A stretch of DNA of 8,636 nt, from positions 1-8,636 of the forward strand of contig CALFYB010000271.1 of NCBI GenBank assembly GCA_937952995.1, given 5' to 3'. Position numbers and translations under genes: made by a program. Below, piece by piece: positions 5,764-8,636 of the stretch. Below the pieces are notes generated by a model. The model did not search any database, was not told the origin of the DNA, and was given only the letters and a program-made list of their open reading frames with translations. The DNA comes from an uncultured Caulobacteraceae bacterium (lineage in GTDB: Bacteria; Pseudomonadota; Alphaproteobacteria; Caulobacterales; Caulobacteraceae). Position 1 is the stretch's first letter. Each line of letters begins with the position of its first letter.

Positions 5764-7059
5764 CTAGCGGCGGGGTGCTCCGCTAGGCTTACCGGGGCCC
5801 TTAGGACGAAAGGTCGGCTTGCCATTTGGCCGTGCCACGACGGGCTTACCCGAGCTTGGCCGACCAGAACTAGCCTTGGTGGGGCCTTCAGCTCTGGGGC
5901 CTTGAGCTCTGGGGCCTGGGCCGCTGGGCCCCGGCTTGCCGACAGCAGGCCGCTCTGAGCCCGCCTTGGCCAGACCGGGCTTGCGCTCGATCAGGGTCGC
6001 GCCCTTGGCCGGTCCAGCGCGGTAATGTTTCGCCGCGGGCTTGCTGGCCTCCGGACGTCCGGCCTTCGCAGGTACGGCCTTGTGCGGGCTCTTCTTCGGC
6101 TTGGCCTTGGCCCAGCCGGGCTTTTTCTTCAGAGGACCGACCTTTTCCGGCACCAGCTCAGAAGAGGCGTGGCTCGGGATAGAATCGGTCACAGAGCGGC
6201 GCGGCATGGGCGCAGGGCGCGGGCCCTCACGGCGCAAGTCGCGATGATCCTCCCCGCCCGGGGTCGGTGCCAGCAAGGCCACAGGCGGGCCGCCCGCACC
6301 AAGTGGCAGATTTTCAGGATCGATATAGGCCGAAAGCTGTTCGCGAATGACCCGGGGACCAATCTCCTCGGCGGCTCCAACCGCCAAGGTGCCCAGTTGG
6401 AACGGACCGTAGGACAGACGGATCAGGCGATTGACCTTCAGACCCAGCGATTCCAGCACGCGCCGCACTTCGCGGTTCTTGCCTTCCGCAATGGTGACAG
6501 TGATCCAGACATTGGTATGGCGCTTGCCCTCACGCACCTTGTCCAGCTTGGCGGTGATCGGGCCATATTTCACGCCCTCGACGGTGACACCCTTGAGCAG
6601 GCGGTCGAGTTTTTCTTGCGTCGTGTCGCCATAGGCGCGGGCGCGATAGGTCCGGTTCCAACCGCTGGACGGCAGCTCCAAAGCCCGGGCCAGCGCGCCG
6701 TCGTTGGTCAAGAGCAACAGGCCCTCGGAATTGATGTCGAGGCGACCCACCGAGATCACGCGCGGCAGTTCCGGAGGCAGGGCCTCGAAAACGGTCGGGC
6801 GCCCTTGCGGGTCCTTATGGGTGGTCACCAGATCGACGGGCTTGTGATAGCGCCACATGCGGGTGGGTTCGGCATCAGCGACGACCTGACCATCCACGGT
6901 CAAGATATCGCCCGGCGCGACCTTCACAGCCGGGGTTGTCAGCACATGCCCATTGAGGCGCACGCGGCCAGCCTCAATATAGCGCTCCACCTCGCGGCGC
7001 GAGGCCACGCCAGCCCGCGCGAGGGCCTTGGCCACGCGTTCACCCTCGATGCCGGACAT
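5764..7059 (-). CDS. rluB: Ribosomal large subunit pseudouridine synthase B, long basic C-terminal tail
   Basis: RluB-type RsuA-family enzymes convert a uridine in 23S rRNA (U2605 in E. coli) to pseudouridine. From the ATG at 7059 the protein has 431 residues: an S4 RNA-binding domain at about 6-60 (KALARAGVASRREVERYIEA), then the catalytic domain at about 67-240 with YHKP (71-74), VGRLDINSEGLLLLTNDG (104-121; Asp108 is the nucleophile) and EGKNREVRRVLESLGL (192-207). From about 250 the chain is a low-complexity tail rich in Pro, Lys, Gly, Ala and Arg, probably disordered and RNA-binding. The start is chosen because MSGIEGERVAKALARAG matches the E. coli N-terminus (MSEKLQKVLARAG) and GGAGG stands just upstream, though only two bases from the ATG. 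An ATG at 7149 would add 30 residues, but those codons have much lower G/C at third positions and would overlap tadA. Confidence 0.9.
   Translation of the reverse strand: MSGIEGERVAKALARAGVASRREVERYIEAGRVRLNGHVLTTPAVKVAPGDILTVDGQVVADAEPTRMWRYHKPVDLVTTHKDPQGRPTVFEALPPELPRVISVGRLDINSEGLLLLTNDGALARALELPSSGWNRTYRARAYGDTTQEKLDRLLKGVTVEGVKYGPITAKLDKVREGKRHTNVWITVTIAEGKNREVRRVLESLGLKVNRLIRLSYGPFQLGTLAVGAAEEIGPRVIREQLSAYIDPENLPLGAGGPPVALLAPTPGGEDHRDLRREGPRPAPMPRRSVTDSIPSHASSELVPEKVGPLKKKPGWAKAKPKKSPHKAVPAKAGRPEASKPAAKHYRAGPAKGATLIERKPGLAKAGSERPAVGKPGPSGPGPRAQGPRAEGPTKASSGRPSSGKPVVARPNGKPTFRPKGPGKPSGAPRR
5881..5925 (-). repeat. Three 15-base tandem units in the rluB tail
   Basis: Units at 5881-5895 and 5896-5910 differ by one base (c/g at 5889 and 5904), and 5911-5925 is a diverged third copy. 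On the coding strand they encode five-residue repeats of the form R-A-Q/E-G-P. The length of 15 keeps the frame, as expected for slippage in a disordered tail. Confidence 0.75.
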
Positions 7060-7137
7060 ATCCTCCGCATCAAAGTCTTCGGGGTCCAGAGCACGAGGCC
7101 CTTGACCAAGGACGTCCCAACCGCTTGGGTCTTTTGT

Positions 7138-7611
7138 ATGACTAGCCATGATTTGCGCACCATGCGCATTGCCCTCGCCTGTGCGCAAGCCGCAGCAGAC
7201 AATGGAGAGACCCCTGTAGGGGCTGTTGTGGTCGATTCTGCCACCGGAGAGGTGATTTCAAGCGCCGGGAACCAACCCATCGGTCTGAATGACCCCACCG
7301 CCCACGCGGAGATCCTCGCCCTGCGCGCTGCAGCCCAGAAGGTCGGAAACTATCGCCTAACCGGCCTGACGCTGGTCGTTACCCTCGAGCCTTGCGCTAT
7401 GTGTGCCGGTGCCATTAGCCATGCCCGCATCGGCAGGCTTGTGTTTGGGGCCGACGATGCCAAGGGCGGCGCGGTGGTCCATGGGCCGCGCTTTTTCGAG
7501 GGGGCCACCTGCCATTGGCGGCCAGAGGTTCAAGGCGGGGTTCTAGCCGACGAGAGCGCCGCCTTGCTCAAGGGGTTTTTCAAGGCCCGGCGGCAGGCCA
7601 AGAAGGACTGA
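7138..7611 (+). CDS. tadA: tRNA-specific adenosine deaminase (A34 to inosine)
   Basis: This 157-residue zinc enzyme deaminates adenosine-34 of tRNA-Arg(ACG) to inosine and is usually essential. The zinc site is His56 and Glu58 in PTAHAEI (53-59), with Glu58 as proton shuttle, plus Cys86 and Cys89 in LEPCAMCAGA (83-92). ETPVGAVVV (24-32), NYRLTGLTLVVTLEP (71-85), ARIGRLVFGADDAKGG (96-111) and GGVLADESAALLKGFFKARRQ (133-153) follow the E. coli TadA pattern closely, which separates it from guanine and cytosine deaminases. The start at 7138 keeps the first helix (RTMRIALACAQAA); an in-frame ATG at 7162 would clip it. The frame continues open far upstream, but only as an antisense shadow of rluB. 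It is divergent from rluB and ends 4 bases before the convergent acetyltransferase stop. Confidence 0.95.
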   Translation: MTSHDLRTMRIALACAQAAADNGETPVGAVVVDSATGEVISSAGNQPIGLNDPTAHAEILALRAAAQKVGNYRLTGLTLVVTLEPCAMCAGAISHARIGRLVFGADDAKGGAVVHGPRFFEGATCHWRPEVQGGVLADESAALLKGFFKARRQAKKD

Positions 7612-7615
7612 CGGT

Positions 7616-8206
7616 CTAGGCCACGGTCTCTGTCAGTCGAAACTCTAGACGCGCCTTCACGGCGGGCCATTCTGTGTCGATGATCGAGAAGACCGCCGTG
7701 TCTCGGACATGGCCGGTCCATGTGATCTTATGGTGCCGCAGGACGCCCTCTTTTTGCGCGCCGAGCTTGGCAACGGCGGCCTGACTGCGGGCATTTCGCA
7801 CATCGACCATGAACTCGACCCGCACCGCGCCACAATCGAAGGCGTGATCGAGCAGCAGGAGCTTGGTTTCAGGATTGACCGGCCCGGACCGCGCATCGGG
7901 ATGGAGGAAGGTCGCGCCGATCTCGACACCGCCATGCAGCGGCCGGATCGCAAGGAAGCTCGTCGTACCCACCACGCGGCCATCGGACTTGCGCCGGATG
8001 GCATAGCCGATGCGCTCACCCCTCTGGGTTTCACCCAAGGTCTGCGCCCAGAAGGTCTCGAACCCCTCCCCACAGCCATTGACCGACATGATCTCCCACG
8101 CCTCAGGATCACAATCGATCGAGGCCTTCAGCGCCTCTTCGTGTGCGGGCGTGATGGGTTCAAGCCGAACATAACGGCCTTCGAGGGGACGGCTGAGGAG
8201 TTGCAT
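7616..8206 (-). CDS. GNAT family N-acetyltransferase, RimJ/RimL-like
   Basis: This 196-residue protein is a GNAT-fold acetyltransferase using acetyl-CoA; the acceptor cannot be read from sequence. GRYVRLEPITPAHEEAL (10-26) is the usual first strand and helix. IGYAIRRKSDGRVVGTTSF (66-84) gives the central hairpin. VEIGATFLHPDARSGPVNPE (94-113) runs into KLLLLDHAF (115-123), where the acetyl-CoA pyrophosphate loop should sit. RVEFMVDVRNARSQAAVAKL (129-148) and GAQKEGVLR (149-157) include the Asn138 and Ser141 helix typical of the RimL group. The start is the ATG at 8206 (MQLLSRPLEGRYVRLEP); an upstream ATG at 8269 adds 21 residues unlike the family. AAGGA stands about 14 bases before the chosen start. 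It is convergent with tadA, with a 4-base gap and no terminator between them. Protein N-terminal or small-molecule acetylation are both possible. Confidence 0.88.
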   Translation of the reverse strand: MQLLSRPLEGRYVRLEPITPAHEEALKASIDCDPEAWEIMSVNGCGEGFETFWAQTLGETQRGERIGYAIRRKSDGRVVGTTSFLAIRPLHGGVEIGATFLHPDARSGPVNPETKLLLLDHAFDCGAVRVEFMVDVRNARSQAAVAKLGAQKEGVLRHHKITWTGHVRDTAVFSIIDTEWPAVKARLEFRLTETVA

Positions 8207-8345
8207 GGTGAGGGGGCGGGTCCTTACGCACAGGATCAGACGATCCGGAGCCTTGCGGGTTTGCAGCATTGAGATGCCAACCCGTCGAAATGAGGATTGG
8301 TAGCAGTCTATTCAGCGAGATCGGGCTCCGGCATGGCTCATTGGC

Positions 8346-8549
8346 CTATTTGGCCAAAGCCTCAAAGGTCTGCCGGTATCTCGCCATGAAAGCTTCGCCA
8401 GCCGCAATCTGCGCCTCCACGGCATCAGACTTCGCCGACCACACAGGCTGCGCCACGCTGGTAAGATCACACGTAGCCGCGCAATCCGCGACAGTCAGGG
8501 CGTTAGCGACGGTGAGTTTCACATCATCTTTTGACATCCTAACGGCCAT
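8346..8549 (-). CDS. Small protein of unknown function
   Basis: I do not recognise this 67-residue product. It begins MAVRMSKDDVKLTV, has a CAATC (Cys-x3-Cys) pair at 23-27, and ends in a probable amphipathic helix of about 40-67 (AVEAQIAAGEAFMARYRQTF is its core). No membrane segment or signal peptide is seen. The ATG at 8549 is preferred because GGTGA stands eight bases upstream; an ATG at 8537 would remove four residues, and one at 8606 would add 19 unlikely ones. The gene is alone between the acetyltransferase start, 139 bases away, and the window edge. Third-position G/C bias is weaker than in the neighbours, so it may be recently acquired or not real. Confidence 0.5.
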   Translation of the reverse strand: MAVRMSKDDVKLTVANALTVADCAATCDLTSVAQPVWSAKSDAVEAQIAAGEAFMARYRQTFEALAK

Positions 8550-8617
8550 CGCAGTCTTCACCCCAAGTATGAGTGCAATTTTACGCCCACCCCACCCCAA
8601 CGTCAAACCGCGCCGCT

Positions 8618-8635
8618 CGCCTGATAGATCAGGCG
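8618..8635. repeat. Perfect 18-base inverted repeat at the right edge
   Basis: CGCCTGAT-AG-ATCAGGCG has 8-base arms. It may be a terminator stem for a gene beyond the edge, an operator upstream of the small gene ending at 8346, or one copy of a dispersed palindrome. No T tract is visible on the minus-strand side within the window, and the plus-strand side is cut off. Confidence 0.5.
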
Positions 8636-8636
8636 C

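Noticed and set aside
6025..7137. Long plus-strand open frame continuous with tadA, suggesting a fusion protein
   Set aside because: It is an antisense shadow of rluB kept open by G+C-rich codons; its translation has no recognisable domain until the TadA start at 7138.
8341..8357. TTGGCC/GGCCAA hairpin at the stop of the small orphan gene as a terminator
   Set aside because: The stem is only six pairs and no T run follows it on the minus strand.

Overview
The window reads as ordinary alphaproteobacterial chromosome: G+C-rich codon third positions, tight gene packing, and the minus-strand order HIG1-type twin-helix protein, PduO-type cobalamin adenosyltransferase, etfB, etfA, 3-hydroxybutyryl-CoA dehydrogenase, which I recall as recurrent in Alphaproteobacteria. 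A member of Caulobacterales is a guess from protein flavour and base composition, not something I can prove here. There are eleven protein genes, no RNA gene, no mobile element and no CRISPR.

Layout. 1-725 (-): hbd, cut by the left edge. 726-884: its upstream region, with a CTGC-N3-GCAG palindrome that matches the PhaR-type site described for polyhydroxybutyrate control. 885-911: a strong intrinsic terminator closing the etfB-etfA operon (2633 down to 940; the genes overlap by one base). 2634-2852: a divergent intergenic region. 2853-3083 (+): a small two-cysteine membrane protein whose stop shares a TTAA palindrome with the stop of the convergent adenosyltransferase gene. 3080-5608 (-): cobalamin adenosyltransferase, HIG1-type protein (1-base overlap) and a 566-residue acyl-CoA dehydrogenase with the long N-terminal extension typical of methylsuccinyl-CoA dehydrogenase, preceded by a plausible sigma-70 promoter. 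5764-7059 (-): rluB with a long basic Pro/Lys-rich tail. 7138-7611 (+): tadA, divergent from rluB. 7616-8206 (-): a GNAT acetyltransferase. 8346-8549 (-): a 67-residue unknown protein. An 18-base perfect palindrome sits at the right edge.

How the genes fit together. The left two thirds form a C4/C5 acyl-CoA hub. The dehydrogenase feeds electrons to the ETF encoded next to it. The adenosyltransferase makes the adenosylcobalamin needed by the ethylmalonyl-CoA and methylmalonyl-CoA mutases that flank the methylsuccinyl-CoA dehydrogenase step. Hbd acts on the C4 pool upstream. This points to acetyl-CoA assimilation through the ethylmalonyl-CoA pathway, although its hallmark genes ccr, ecm and mcl are outside the window. 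The right third is RNA modification (RluB on 23S rRNA, TadA on tRNA-Arg) plus accessory genes. I see no clearly novel multi-gene system; the points most worth a second look are the possible PhaR link, the mcd assignment and the two uncharacterised small proteins.
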